A stretch of 5,349 nucleotides of DNA from Paracoccaceae bacterium (GCA_029881635.1 JAOUMG010000184.1:1-5349), one strand, 5' to 3'. Counted from the first letter of the stretch, positions 1-4,912 are shown. Notes: a model not told the origin generated them from the letters alone. Numbers and translations are program-made.

Positions 1-1
1 C

Positions 2-1024
2 AGGCATCTCAAGGTTCTGCGCGCAGGCCCAAGCATTACCGTTCAGGATCAGGGGCGGCCAGGCTATCTGGCTTTCGGCCTGTCACGGGGCGGGGCTGCC
101 GATATATTGGCGCTGCTGGAAGGGGCTGCTTTGCTGTGCCAGGATGCAAGGCTTGCAGCGCTCGAAATGGCGGGGATGGGCGGTGAGTTCGAAGCGTCTG
201 AGGATATGCGCATCGCGCTGACAGGCGCCCCGATGCGGGCCAGCATCGAAGGCGCAGGCCTTCAATGGAACGCCAGCCACCTCTTGCCCAAAGGCGCGCG
301 GCTCAGCATCGGGGCTGCCATATCGGGTTGCTACGGGTATCTGACGCTTGGCGGCGGCATTGACGGGCCGGAACGGCTTGGGGCGCAAAGCGCGCATCTG
401 GCGGCTGGCATCGGCAGGTCGCTGCACGAAGGGGATATCCTGCCGCTTGGCGCGGACGCACACTCGGAGGTCGGCCAGAAGATCGACGCTTTGCCGCGGT
501 TTGAGGGCGGCACAGTGCGGATCGTGCCTAGTTTGCAGACCGAATTTTTTGCCCCCTCCGAAATCGCACGCTTTGAGGCGACGCAGTTCAAGCGTGATAC
601 ACGCGGCAACCGCATGGGTGTGCGCATCGTGCCGGAAGGTGACGGGTTTCACACCGAAGCCGGCCTTTCGGTTCTGTCCGAAGTGATCGTGCCGGGTGAT
701 GTCCAGGTCACCGGCGATGGCACACCATTCGTGCTTTTGTCAGAATGCCAGACGACAGGGGGCTATCCGCGCATCGGATCGGTCCTGCCGATGGATTTGC
801 CGCGCGTTGCGCAGGCGCGCGCGGGCGCGACGCTCCGGTTTGAATTCGCTACACTCGAAGAGGCAGTGGCGCTGGAGCGGCGCGAAGCGGCACGCCGCAA
901 GGCTTTGCGCGGCGACGTGCGGCCGCTGATCCGCAGTCCACATGCGATCGCAAACCTGTTATCTTACCAACTGATCAGCGGCGCGACGGCTGGCTATGAT
1001 CTCGAAGGGAACGACAATGACTGA
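2..1024 (+). CDS. pxpC: 5-oxoprolinase subunit PxpC (biotin-dependent carboxyltransferase-like family), 5' end outside window
   Basis: This is the PxpC/KipA subunit of the prokaryotic ATP-dependent 5-oxoprolinase, which with PxpA and PxpB converts 5-oxo-L-proline to L-glutamate in the cytoplasm. The frame is open from the first bases, and the first visible residues (RHLKVLRAGPSITVQDQGRP) match the extreme N-terminus of the family, so only a few residues are missing. A TTG at 107 lies inside this conserved domain and is not the start. Family features visible in order are VQDxGRPGY (about residue 14), SRGGAAD where many homologues have SGAMD, EMAGMGG, RIALTGAPM, the YGYLTLGGGI core (about 110-120), GNRMGVRI (about 200), and the SECQTTGGYPRIGSVLPMDLPRVAQ block near 245-265. 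The in-window length of 340 residues fits the family (about 310-345). The gene ends in TGA at 1022-1024, overlapping pxpA by 8 nt, which implies translational coupling. pxpB is expected immediately upstream, off the window. Confidence 0.93.
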   Translation, partial: RHLKVLRAGPSITVQDQGRPGYLAFGLSRGGAADILALLEGAALLCQDARLAALEMAGMGGEFEASEDMRIALTGAPMRASIEGAGLQWNASHLLPKGARLSIGAAISGCYGYLTLGGGIDGPERLGAQSAHLAAGIGRSLHEGDILPLGADAHSEVGQKIDALPRFEGGTVRIVPSLQTEFFAPSEIARFEATQFKRDTRGNRMGVRIVPEGDGFHTEAGLSVLSEVIVPGDVQVTGDGTPFVLLSECQTTGGYPRIGSVLPMDLPRVAQARAGATLRFEFATLEEAVALERREAARRKALRGDVRPLIRSPHAIANLLSYQLISGATAGYDLEGNDND

Positions 1025-1790
1025 TACCGTCGATCTGAATGCGGATATGGGCGAAAGCTTTGGCCCGTGGGTCATGGGCGATGATCTGGCGCTGCTGGGC
1101 ATTGTAACCTCGGCCAACATCGCTTGCGGATTTCATGCAGGCGACCCCGACGTGATGGCCAAAACCATGGCCGCAGCCCATGCACGCGGCGTCGGCATCG
1201 GCGCGCATCCGGGGTTTGATGACCTGCAAGGTTTCGGGCGGCAACGCATGTCACTCAGCCATGAAAGCCTCGGCAATCTGGTGCAATACCAACTTGGGGC
1301 GGCCATCGCGATGGCGCGTGCGCAAGGTGGAACTGTCCGCCATCTGAAACTTCATGGCGCGATGGCCAATATGGCCTCCGAAGATAAGGCGATGGCATTG
1401 GCATGCTACCGCGCGGCCCTTGCCGTGGCGCCTGACATCATCATCATGGTACTGGCAGGGACAGCGCAACAAAAGGCGGTTGCGGAACTGGGCTGCAAGG
1501 CGGCCTGTGAAATCTTTGCCGACCGGGCATACAATGACGATGCCACCTTGGTCGATCGCAGCCTGCCCGGCGCCGTGATCCATGATGCGAATTTTGCCGC
1601 GCGCCGCATGGTCGACATGGTGCAGGCGGGGGCCATCATCACCGAAAGCGGCAAGAAAATTCCGACGCGCATAGATACGATCTGCCTTCACGGCGACACC
1701 GCCGAGGCTGTGGAAATAGCCACTTCCACACGCGTCGCGCTGGAAGCGGCGGGTATTTCAGTCGCCAAGTTCAGAGGTCAAAAACTGTAA
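1017..1790 (+). CDS. pxpA: 5-oxoprolinase subunit PxpA (LamB/YcsF family)
   Basis: PxpA is the LamB/YcsF-family subunit of the three-part 5-oxoprolinase. The 257-aa length is typical. Motifs seen are DLNADMGES (residues 6-14), SANIACGFHAGDP (32-44), GAHPGFDDLQGFGR (62-75), HGAMAN (113-118), EIFADRAYNDDATLV (165-179) and CLHGDT (223-228). These hold the Asp and His residues conserved in the family. I chose ATG 1017 over the in-frame ATG at 996 because AAGGGA at 1005-1010 sits 6 nt before it and the family normally begins only a few residues before DLNAD. It overlaps the pxpC stop. One oddity is that the usual KPHGxLYN segment reads KLHGAMAN, replacing the Pro and the Leu-Tyr pair. This may mark a lineage-specific or divergent copy. 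The 3' end overlaps a candidate terminator serving the opposite strand. Confidence 0.94.
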   Translation: MTDTVDLNADMGESFGPWVMGDDLALLGIVTSANIACGFHAGDPDVMAKTMAAAHARGVGIGAHPGFDDLQGFGRQRMSLSHESLGNLVQYQLGAAIAMARAQGGTVRHLKLHGAMANMASEDKAMALACYRAALAVAPDIIIMVLAGTAQQKAVAELGCKAACEIFADRAYNDDATLVDRSLPGAVIHDANFAARRMVDMVQAGAIITESGKKIPTRIDTICLHGDTAEAVEIATSTRVALEAAGISVAKFRGQKL

Positions 1791-1815
1791 TCGGCGACCG
1801 TGATTGCCGCATTAC
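1780..1815 (-). terminator. Candidate intrinsic terminator for the entericidin-type gene
   Basis: The arms at 1787-1795 (GTAATCGGC) and 1806-1815 (GCCGCATTAC) form a 9-bp stem with one bulged base and a 10-nt loop. Read on the minus strand, the stem is followed two bases later by five Ts (1780-1784). On the plus strand no T run follows, so it suits minus-strand transcripts coming from the lipoprotein gene, ending about 100 nt past its stop. It overlaps the last codons of pxpA. Confidence 0.45.
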
Positions 1816-1911
1816 CCTTGCAGGAGATTTCCACCGGCCTCAGCAGGCAGGCAACGCCGTCCACCCCTTTCATGACTGGTGGGTTCTCCGCGCCCCTGAT
1901 CGGCAGCGGTA

Positions 1912-2049
1912 TCAATACTCGGTCTGCGCCTTGCTGGCTTCGGCCTCAATCGCGCGGCCTGCCGATTGCAGATCTCTGCCGGCACCTTGAATTGTCGCAC
2001 AGGCGGCCAGGCTGAATGAGACGACTAGAAGCAGGGAAAGGCGGGTCAT
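1912..2049 (-). CDS. Entericidin A/B-type small lipoprotein
   Basis: This is a 45-aa lipoprotein precursor. It has MTR, a hydrophobic stretch (residues 4-13), and the lipobox LAAC at 14-17, giving a lipidated Cys17 after signal peptidase II cleavage. The mature part, CATIQGAGRDLQSAGRAIE, closely follows the entericidin family pattern C-x-T-x-x-G-x-G-x-D-[IL]-Q-x-x-G. Entericidins are tiny envelope lipoproteins; the E. coli EcnA/EcnB pair has been described as an antidote/bacteriolytic-toxin pair, but most alphaproteobacterial members are of unknown role. ATG 2049 is chosen over the upstream ATG at 2112 because AAGGAG lies 6 nt before it and the signal peptide then starts correctly. It stands alone on the minus strand, convergent with pxpA and divergent from the small gene at 2196. 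No second entericidin is next to it, so a toxin-antidote pair is not supported here. Confidence 0.85.
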   Translation of the reverse strand: MTRLSLLLVVSFSLAACATIQGAGRDLQSAGRAIEAEASKAQTEY

Positions 2050-2082
2050 GGCATACTCCTTGGATATTCGGATCAGGCTAAA

Positions 2083-2112
2083 CAAATAGGGCGGCATTTG
2101 CCTCCGTGCCAA
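2083..2112 (-). promoter_or_regulatory. Candidate sigma-70 promoter of the entericidin-type gene
   Basis: On the minus strand TTGGCA (complement of 2107-2112) is followed 17 nt later by CTATTT (complement of 2084-2089), or 18 nt later by TATTTG. Transcription would start near 2076, leaving a leader of about 27 nt with the AAGGAG ribosome binding site. The -35 match is good and the -10 match is modest. Confidence 0.33.
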
Positions 2113-2164
2113 CCTACTGACCCGTGCTCGAATGAACAGCCCAAAATCCGCCCCAATCCTCTGC

Positions 2165-2182
2165 TATCCGGCAGGCCGGATA
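2165..2182. promoter_or_regulatory. 18-bp palindrome upstream of small membrane-protein gene
   Basis: TATCCGGC-AG-GCCGGATA is a perfect 8+8 inverted repeat with a 2-bp centre. It lies in the divergent intergenic region, ending 13 bp before the ATG at 2196 and only 2 bp before the GGGGA ribosome binding site. As DNA it could be a dimeric regulator's operator. As RNA it would form a 7-bp hairpin with a CAGG loop right next to the binding site. I cannot tell which. Confidence 0.45.
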
Positions 2183-2195
2183 ACGGGGATGCGCA

Positions 2196-2378
2196 ATGGG
2201 AAAGCTTCTTGCCGCAGGGGCCATCGTTTTGGCCATCTATGCACTCTACGATACGCAAAAGCCCGGCTCGCGCCTGCGGCTGACATCCGGTTCGGTCAGC
2301 CTGCCTAATCTCAATGCGACCTCAGGGGGCAGTATCGGGGCAGCGGCTGTGGGCGCTGCGGGCCGGGTCGGGAACTGA
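2196..2378 (+). CDS. Small single-pass membrane or secreted peptide, function unknown
   Basis: I do not recognise a family. The 60-aa product begins MGKLLAAGAIVLAIYALYD, a short basic start followed by a hydrophobic segment at about residues 4-18, which could be an uncleaved anchor or a signal sequence. The rest is a Gly/Ala/Ser-rich tail with no charged cluster, ending AAGRVGN. GGGGA at 2185-2189 lies 6 nt before the ATG. Codon third positions are mostly G or C through the frame, as in the neighbouring genes, supporting real coding. It is divergent from the entericidin-type gene, and an 18-bp palindrome sits directly before its ribosome binding site. An overlapping frame starting at 2098 lacks coding character. 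The chief doubt is its short length. Confidence 0.55.
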   Translation: MGKLLAAGAIVLAIYALYDTQKPGSRLRLTSGSVSLPNLNATSGGSIGAAAVGAAGRVGN

Positions 2379-2531
2379 TTGCCGGGGTGATTTGGACCCG
2401 GTCGCTAACACAGCACCGTAAAAGGACATGTCTAAAAAGCCATGTTCTCGAATCGTCAGGAACAGGCGACAAATACACGTGTAGCGAGTGATCAATGTTT
2501 ACGAGTAATCTATTGGGTGTAAAAATTTGAC

Positions 2532-2593
2532 GAAACTGTTTCCAGTTCCTAACCAATAAGCAAACCCGTGCCTTGGCGCGGGTTTGCGTTTTC
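2532..2593 (+). ncRNA. Possible short non-coding RNA ending at the 2560-2592 terminator
   Basis: A weak promoter-like pair, TTTACG (2498-2503) and TAAAAA/AAAAAT (2520-2526), would start a transcript near 2532. That transcript would carry a first hairpin (GAAACTG 2532-2538 with CAGTTC 2543-2548, one bulge, 4-nt loop), an unpaired A/C-rich linker, and then the strong terminator hairpin, about 60 nt in all. The alternative is that this is simply the 3' end of the 2196-2378 transcript, 180 nt past its stop. The promoter is weak, so this is a guess. Confidence 0.22.
2560..2592 (+). terminator. Strong intrinsic terminator
   Basis: GCAAACCCG (2560-2568) pairs perfectly with CGGGTTTGC (2579-2587). 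The interior continues with T-G, G-C and C-G pairs to a CTTG tetraloop, giving about 12 stacked pairs. The stem is followed by GTTTT (2588-2592). The T run favours the plus strand; on the minus strand only TTATT follows. It would end transcription from the 2196-2378 gene or from a short RNA between them. Confidence 0.8.
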
Positions 2594-2662
2594 TCGGCCA
2601 GGAATAGCCGAAACACTCAATTCCCCGAAAATCATGCTATTGTTTCAACTCTGGAAATAAAT

Positions 2663-2688
2663 GTCCAAAGCAGTAAACCGCTTTGGGT
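2663..2688 (+). promoter_or_regulatory. Leader hairpin or operator-like inverted repeat before the 2721 gene
   Basis: CCAAAGC (2665-2671) and GCTTTGG (2680-2686) are perfect inverted arms around an 8-nt loop, and two G-U pairs extend the stem to 9. It ends 32 nt before the ATG at 2721 and has no T run, so it is not a terminator. It could be a 5' leader hairpin or a dimer binding site. Confidence 0.35.
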
Positions 2689-2720
2689 CAATAAGCAGAA
2701 CTACTGAAGGGGGACTAGCC

Positions 2721-3074
2721 ATGACCACGGATCAGACAAGTTATGTCGCGATGTCGCGTTCGGCGCATTACTTCGACATCATGCGTACGACCATTTTCAC
2801 TTTTGCCGCTATTGCCGCGATGATTCACCTTGGCCCCGACGGGTTTTCGTTGGCGCTGGCCATGCTCGTGGTGGCGACAACTGCCTATGGGGTTCTGGCT
2901 GGGGGCGTCGCGCTTGATGATCTGGCAAATCTGCGCGATGGAATGGATGAAGATATGGCCGTGTCGGCCTATGGCAAGGGTCTGGCCGCGCGCAACATTC
3001 CGACACTCAAAATGATCTCATCCGTGCTGCTGGGTCTGGTCGGTCTGGCCGAGCTGCTGGCGATCTTGACCTGA
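2721..3074 (+). CDS. Small integral membrane protein with three predicted helices, function unknown
   Basis: The product is 117 aa and I do not recognise its family. Hydrophobic segments lie at about residues 23-38, 42-64 and 98-116. A charged loop at 66-97 contains DDLANLRDGMDEDM and GKGLAARNIPTLK; the acidic patch and the basic residues next to helix 3 give this loop a clear polarity. The first 22 residues are polar, with no signal peptide cleavage site. ATG 2721 is chosen because AAGGGGG at 2707-2713 lies 7 nt before it; the frame is also open from an ATG at 2661, but that start lies within the leader hairpin and lacks a binding site. It appears monocistronic: a terminator lies upstream, and the next gene is 141 bp away behind its own regulatory DNA. 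Confidence 0.8.
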   Translation: MTTDQTSYVAMSRSAHYFDIMRTTIFTFAAIAAMIHLGPDGFSLALAMLVVATTAYGVLAGGVALDDLANLRDGMDEDMAVSAYGKGLAARNIPTLKMISSVLLGLVGLAELLAILT

Positions 3075-3090
3075 TTGCAGACGGCTGCCT

Positions 3091-3133
3091 TGTCGGGACA
3101 CGTGTCGGGACGGATGCGGGACAGTTGAGGGAC
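3091..3133. repeat. Helically phased GGGAC repeats, including a 9-bp direct repeat
   Basis: GGGAC occurs four times at 3095, 3107, 3118 and 3129, spaced 12, 11 and 11 bp, with the following base alternating A, G, A, G. The first two lie within a 9-bp direct repeat, TGTCGGGAC (3091-3099 and 3103-3111). The perfect palindrome GACACGTGTC (3097-3106) bridges them, and GACGGATGC recurs at 3109-3117 and 3142-3150. This same-face spacing resembles an array of regulator binding sites upstream of the 3216 lipoprotein gene. What binds it is unknown. Confidence 0.6.
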
Positions 3134-3177
3134 GGCGGCGCGACGGATGCCAGCCACCTGCTTGGTCTTCTGGATCG

Positions 3178-3193
3178 TTAACCGGCCGTTAAC
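3178..3193 (+). promoter_or_regulatory. CtrA-type box (TTAA-N7-TTAAC)
   Basis: TTAA (3178-3181), CCGGCCG (3182-3188) and TTAAC (3189-3193) give an exact full-length match to the TTAA-N7-TTAA consensus of the alphaproteobacterial response regulator CtrA. It is intergenic and ends 22 nt before the ATG at 3216. So close to the start codon, it would sit over the promoter core or transcription start, which often goes with repression, though activation from an upstream overlap cannot be excluded. One motif of 8 fixed bases can occur by chance, but TTAA is uncommon in such GC-rich DNA. Confidence 0.5.
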
Positions 3194-3215
3194 TGCGACG
3201 GAGAAAAGCTGGGGC

Positions 3216-3515
3216 ATGAAATTGCTTTTGCCCCTGTTGATTCTTGTTGGATGCGGTGCCTCGCCGGACCCGAAATTTTTCGGTGCCTCCCGGCATGAGG
3301 TTGCGGTTGAAGGCATTAATTTCGTGGTTTTTCATAAAGATACGCGCGCAGAGGTGGTCCGGCTGGGGTACCTGCGCCGCGCTGCCCGCACGCCTGTACC
3401 CCGGCTGATGGCCTCAGCAGCAGCCCAAGCCACAGGGTGTCAGGTCATTGCCAATTCGATGAAAACCAGAATTCCCGGCGATACGGGTGAGGCAAAGTTT
3501 GATCTTGATTGCTAA
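3216..3515 (+). CDS. Small predicted lipoprotein, function unknown
   Basis: The product is 99 aa. MKLLLPLLILVGC is a compact type II signal peptide with lipobox LVGC at residues 10-13, so lipidated Cys13 would anchor it to a membrane. Mature Ser16-Pro17-Asp18 leaves no Asp at +2, so outer-membrane sorting by Lol is plausible. The mature domain has an amphipathic beta-like stretch (HEVAVEGINFVVFHKDTRAE, 27-46), a basic helical middle (LGYLRRAARTPVPRLMASAAAQATGC, about 50-75), and a second pair of cysteines, C75 and C99, the latter being the final residue; these could form a disulfide. I do not recognise the family. ATG 3216 is chosen because it places the signal peptide at the N-terminus; the frame is open back to 3147, but that stretch overlaps the CtrA-like box. 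GGAG at 3200-3203 is 12 nt upstream, a rather long spacing. Its regulation may involve the CtrA box and GGGAC repeats. Confidence 0.78.
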   Translation: MKLLLPLLILVGCGASPDPKFFGASRHEVAVEGINFVVFHKDTRAEVVRLGYLRRAARTPVPRLMASAAAQATGCQVIANSMKTRIPGDTGEAKFDLDC

Positions 3516-3526
3516 GGTGCTGTTTC

Positions 3527-3639
3527 AAAGCGCTTCGGATTTATCTTGAGTTAAATACCATCAGAAATAGCGTGCGAAATCAGCATCTTGCTGATTGAGA
3601 GGCGGCGAATTCTGAGTCAAGCTAAACCCGAAACGCTCT
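3527..3639. repeat. Imperfect palindromic intergenic repeat, about 113 bp
   Basis: The left end (3527 onward, AAAGCGCTTCGGATTTATC) and the complement of the right end (3639 leftward, AGAGCGTTTCGGGTTTAGC) match at 19 of the first 23 positions. At the centre, AATCAGCA (3578-3585) and TGCTGATT (3589-3596) form a perfect 8-bp stem around TCT. The material between arms is unequal, about 22 and 14 nt. It has no coding capacity. This architecture is that of a non-autonomous palindromic repeat or a small MITE-like element. It fills the gap between two convergent genes, and its right boundary carries the TAG stop codon of the hydrolase. Confidence 0.55.
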
Positions 3640-4399
3640 AGTTAAAGAAAGATCTCAGTGTCGCTTCAAATTCCCGCGGCTTGTCCGCATGCAACCAATG
3701 CCCCGCACCGGGGATCTTGGCGAATTTGGCATTCGGAAATAATCGTTTTATTTCAGCACGGTGTTCGGTTTTTACATAGTCTGACAGTCCCCCGGCCAGC
3801 ATCAATACCGGCCCGGCATATTCGCTGTCGATCACAGGCCAGCCCATGATCTGCGGCATTTCCCGCTCCAACACCTCCAGATTCAATCTCCACCTTGGGT
3901 ATTGTTCCTTCAGATCAAGTGATTGCAACAAAAATGCCCGAACGCCCGGATCATCCACACGCAATGCCAACCGCCGATCCGCCTCGCCGCGCGAGGTGAT
4001 GCCGTCCAGATCCAGTTCCCGCATTGCCCGGGTAAGGTGGCCTTGGGTGTGTGAATATTTCACCGGGGAAATATCGCCTACAATCAGCCTGTTAACCTGA
4101 TCCGGATGCATCAGCGCCAATAGCATCGAGGCTTTGCCACCCATAGAATGACCGATCACATCGACCGCGGCGTTTTCGGCGCTGATGACTTCCGCAAGGT
4201 CATTGGCCAGATCCTGATAGCTGTTCGTCTCGGCGCGAAAGCTTTCGCCGTGATTGCGCATGTCAACCGCTACAACCCGCCGGTCATCCGCCATCCTTCT
4301 GGCGATGGCACCCCAATTGCGCGCCGAACCGAAAAGCCCGTGCGCAATCAACAATGTGGGTAACCCCGAAGCAGTACCAAATGAAGTTATGTTAAGCAT
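3638..4399 (-). CDS. Alpha/beta-fold hydrolase, YbfF/ABHD11-like esterase
   Basis: This is a cytoplasmic alpha/beta hydrolase, probably an esterase or thioesterase acting on acyl substrates, closest by eye to the YbfF/ABHD11 group. The 253-aa length fits. Motifs seen are the oxyanion-hole segment HGLFGSARNW (20-29), DMRNHGES (46-53), and the nucleophile elbow GHSMGG with Ser85. GDISPV carries Asp109, the acid position used in YbfF and ABHD11, 24 residues after the Ser. GAGHWLHADKP carries His234. All three catalytic residues are present, so it should be active; the true substrate is unknown. The start ATG at 4399 has AGGA 7 nt upstream. Its TAG stop lies at the edge of the palindromic repeat at 3527-3639, but the C-terminus (LRSFFN) looks complete for the family, so it is not truncated. 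It is divergent from the 4493 gene. Confidence 0.92.
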   Translation of the reverse strand: MLNITSFGTASGLPTLLIAHGLFGSARNWGAIARRMADDRRVVAVDMRNHGESFRAETNSYQDLANDLAEVISAENAAVDVIGHSMGGKASMLLALMHPDQVNRLIVGDISPVKYSHTQGHLTRAMRELDLDGITSRGEADRRLALRVDDPGVRAFLLQSLDLKEQYPRWRLNLEVLEREMPQIMGWPVIDSEYAGPVLMLAGGLSDYVKTEHRAEIKRLFPNAKFAKIPGAGHWLHADKPREFEATLRSFFN

Positions 4400-4492
4400 G
4401 CACTATTCCTAACGCAGCATTTCCGCGGCTGCCAGTGACGCTTGCAGAAAGGGCCTGTGACATCGTAAACATTGCGGGAAGGGGAAGCGGTT

Positions 4493-4864
4493 ATGAGCGG
4501 CGTTGCGGTTCAGAAAATGGCAGACAGGGTGGCCGAGCTGATGGAGCAACGGCTGCGGGTCCGGGGCGACAACCTGTCGGAAAAGCTTCGTCGCGGCGCA
4601 CGGCTATTGCCCAGAAAGGTGCGCAAGAACGCCCTTTATCTTGCGGAAGTTTCCTCGACGGCGCATGTGCCAATGATGCAGGCGCGACTTGATCATGAAC
4701 GAATTTCTGACGCCTATGACGTGTGTGTACAGTACCTCAAGCCACTGGGGGCTGGCGCAAGGCGCCGCGCCCTGATGTTGGACATGCTTCGTGGCCTCTG
4801 GGGCGCTGCATTGGCGACACTTGTGCTGGTCTTTGTAGTTCTTGTCTGGCGTGGGCTGATCTGA
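4493..4864 (+). CDS. Tail-anchored-like small protein, function unknown
   Basis: The product is 123 aa. A soluble, strongly helical and basic N-terminal part (residues 1-100) contains MADRVAELMEQRLRVRG (9-25) and KLRRGARLLPRKVRKNALYL (31-50). One hydrophobic helix at about 102-119 ends two or three residues from the C-terminus (VWRGLI), so it should sit in the inner membrane with its bulk in the cytoplasm. I believe similar uncharacterised proteins are common in Rhodobacteraceae, but I cannot name a family. ATG 4493 is preferred to the in-frame TTG at 4472 because GGAAGGGGAAG lies at 4478-4488 just before it. TTGCAG (4442-4447) and TAAACA (4466-4471), 18 nt apart, might be its promoter, though the leader would be very short. 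It diverges from the hydrolase gene and precedes the TetR gene by 59 bp. Confidence 0.82.
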   Translation: MSGVAVQKMADRVAELMEQRLRVRGDNLSEKLRRGARLLPRKVRKNALYLAEVSSTAHVPMMQARLDHERISDAYDVCVQYLKPLGAGARRRALMLDMLRGLWGAALATLVLVFVVLVWRGLI

Positions 4865-4899
4865 CCCCCCTTTTAATTCCGACCGAATGAATCTATTCC

Positions 4900-4912
4900 T
4901 GAACAGGGTTCA
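4900..4912. promoter_or_regulatory. Possible autoregulatory operator of the TetR-family gene
   Basis: TGAAC-AGG-GTTCA is a perfect 5+5 inverted repeat centred 18 bp before the GTG start. It touches the first base of the AAGAGG ribosome binding site (4912-4917). TetR-family regulators commonly bind palindromes at their own promoters, so this is a reasonable operator candidate, but the arms are short. Confidence 0.3.

Larger units (their letters stand above)
2379..2720. other. Gene-poor intergenic region, AT-richer than its flanks
   Basis: I see no convincing protein gene in these 342 bases. A frame on the minus strand (2311-2616) is open, but it has no plausible ribosome binding site and encodes a Cys/Arg/Pro-rich shadow sequence. 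The region contains a weak hairpin just after the upstream gene (2382-2386 with 2397-2401, no T run), a 7-bp hairpin with one G-U pair (2424-2430 with 2441-2447), a strong terminator (2560-2592), a possible short RNA ahead of it, and a leader hairpin (2663-2688). The strand 2400-2560 is visibly richer in A and T than the genes around it. Confidence 0.7.

Noticed and set aside
83..652. Long open frame on the minus strand under pxpC
   Set aside because: It is a shadow of GC-rich pxpC codons: Arg/Ala/Pro/His-rich product with no recognisable motif or ribosome binding site, opposite a clearly conserved gene.
1251..1691. Open frame of 146 codons on the minus strand under pxpA
   Set aside because: It lies wholly opposite conserved PxpA motifs and its product shows no family features.
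2098..2283. Plus-strand open frame overlapping the 60-aa peptide gene
   Set aside because: Its product is rich in Pro, Ser and Gln without domain character, it has no ribosome binding site, and the alternative frame from 2196 has a binding site, a hydrophobic N-terminus and better third-position GC.
1912..2378. Entericidin toxin-antidote pair formed by the two divergent small genes
   Set aside because: Only the minus-strand product has a lipobox and the entericidin pattern; the 60-aa partner has no lipobox cysteine, so a classical EcnA/EcnB pair is not supported.
2441..2462. TTCTCGAAT near 2445 looking like a tRNA T-loop
   Set aside because: The loop does not match TTCGAAT spacing, and no acceptor, D or anticodon stem can be drawn around it.
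4435..4692. Second plus-strand frame overlapping the start of the 4493 gene
   Set aside because: It is a Gly/Arg/Ala-rich shadow with no membrane segment or motif; the 4493 frame has a proper binding site and a clear C-terminal membrane helix.
4865..4875. C run followed by TTTT after the 4493 gene, looking like a terminator
   Set aside because: No G-rich arm upstream pairs with it to form a stem, so only the T run is present.
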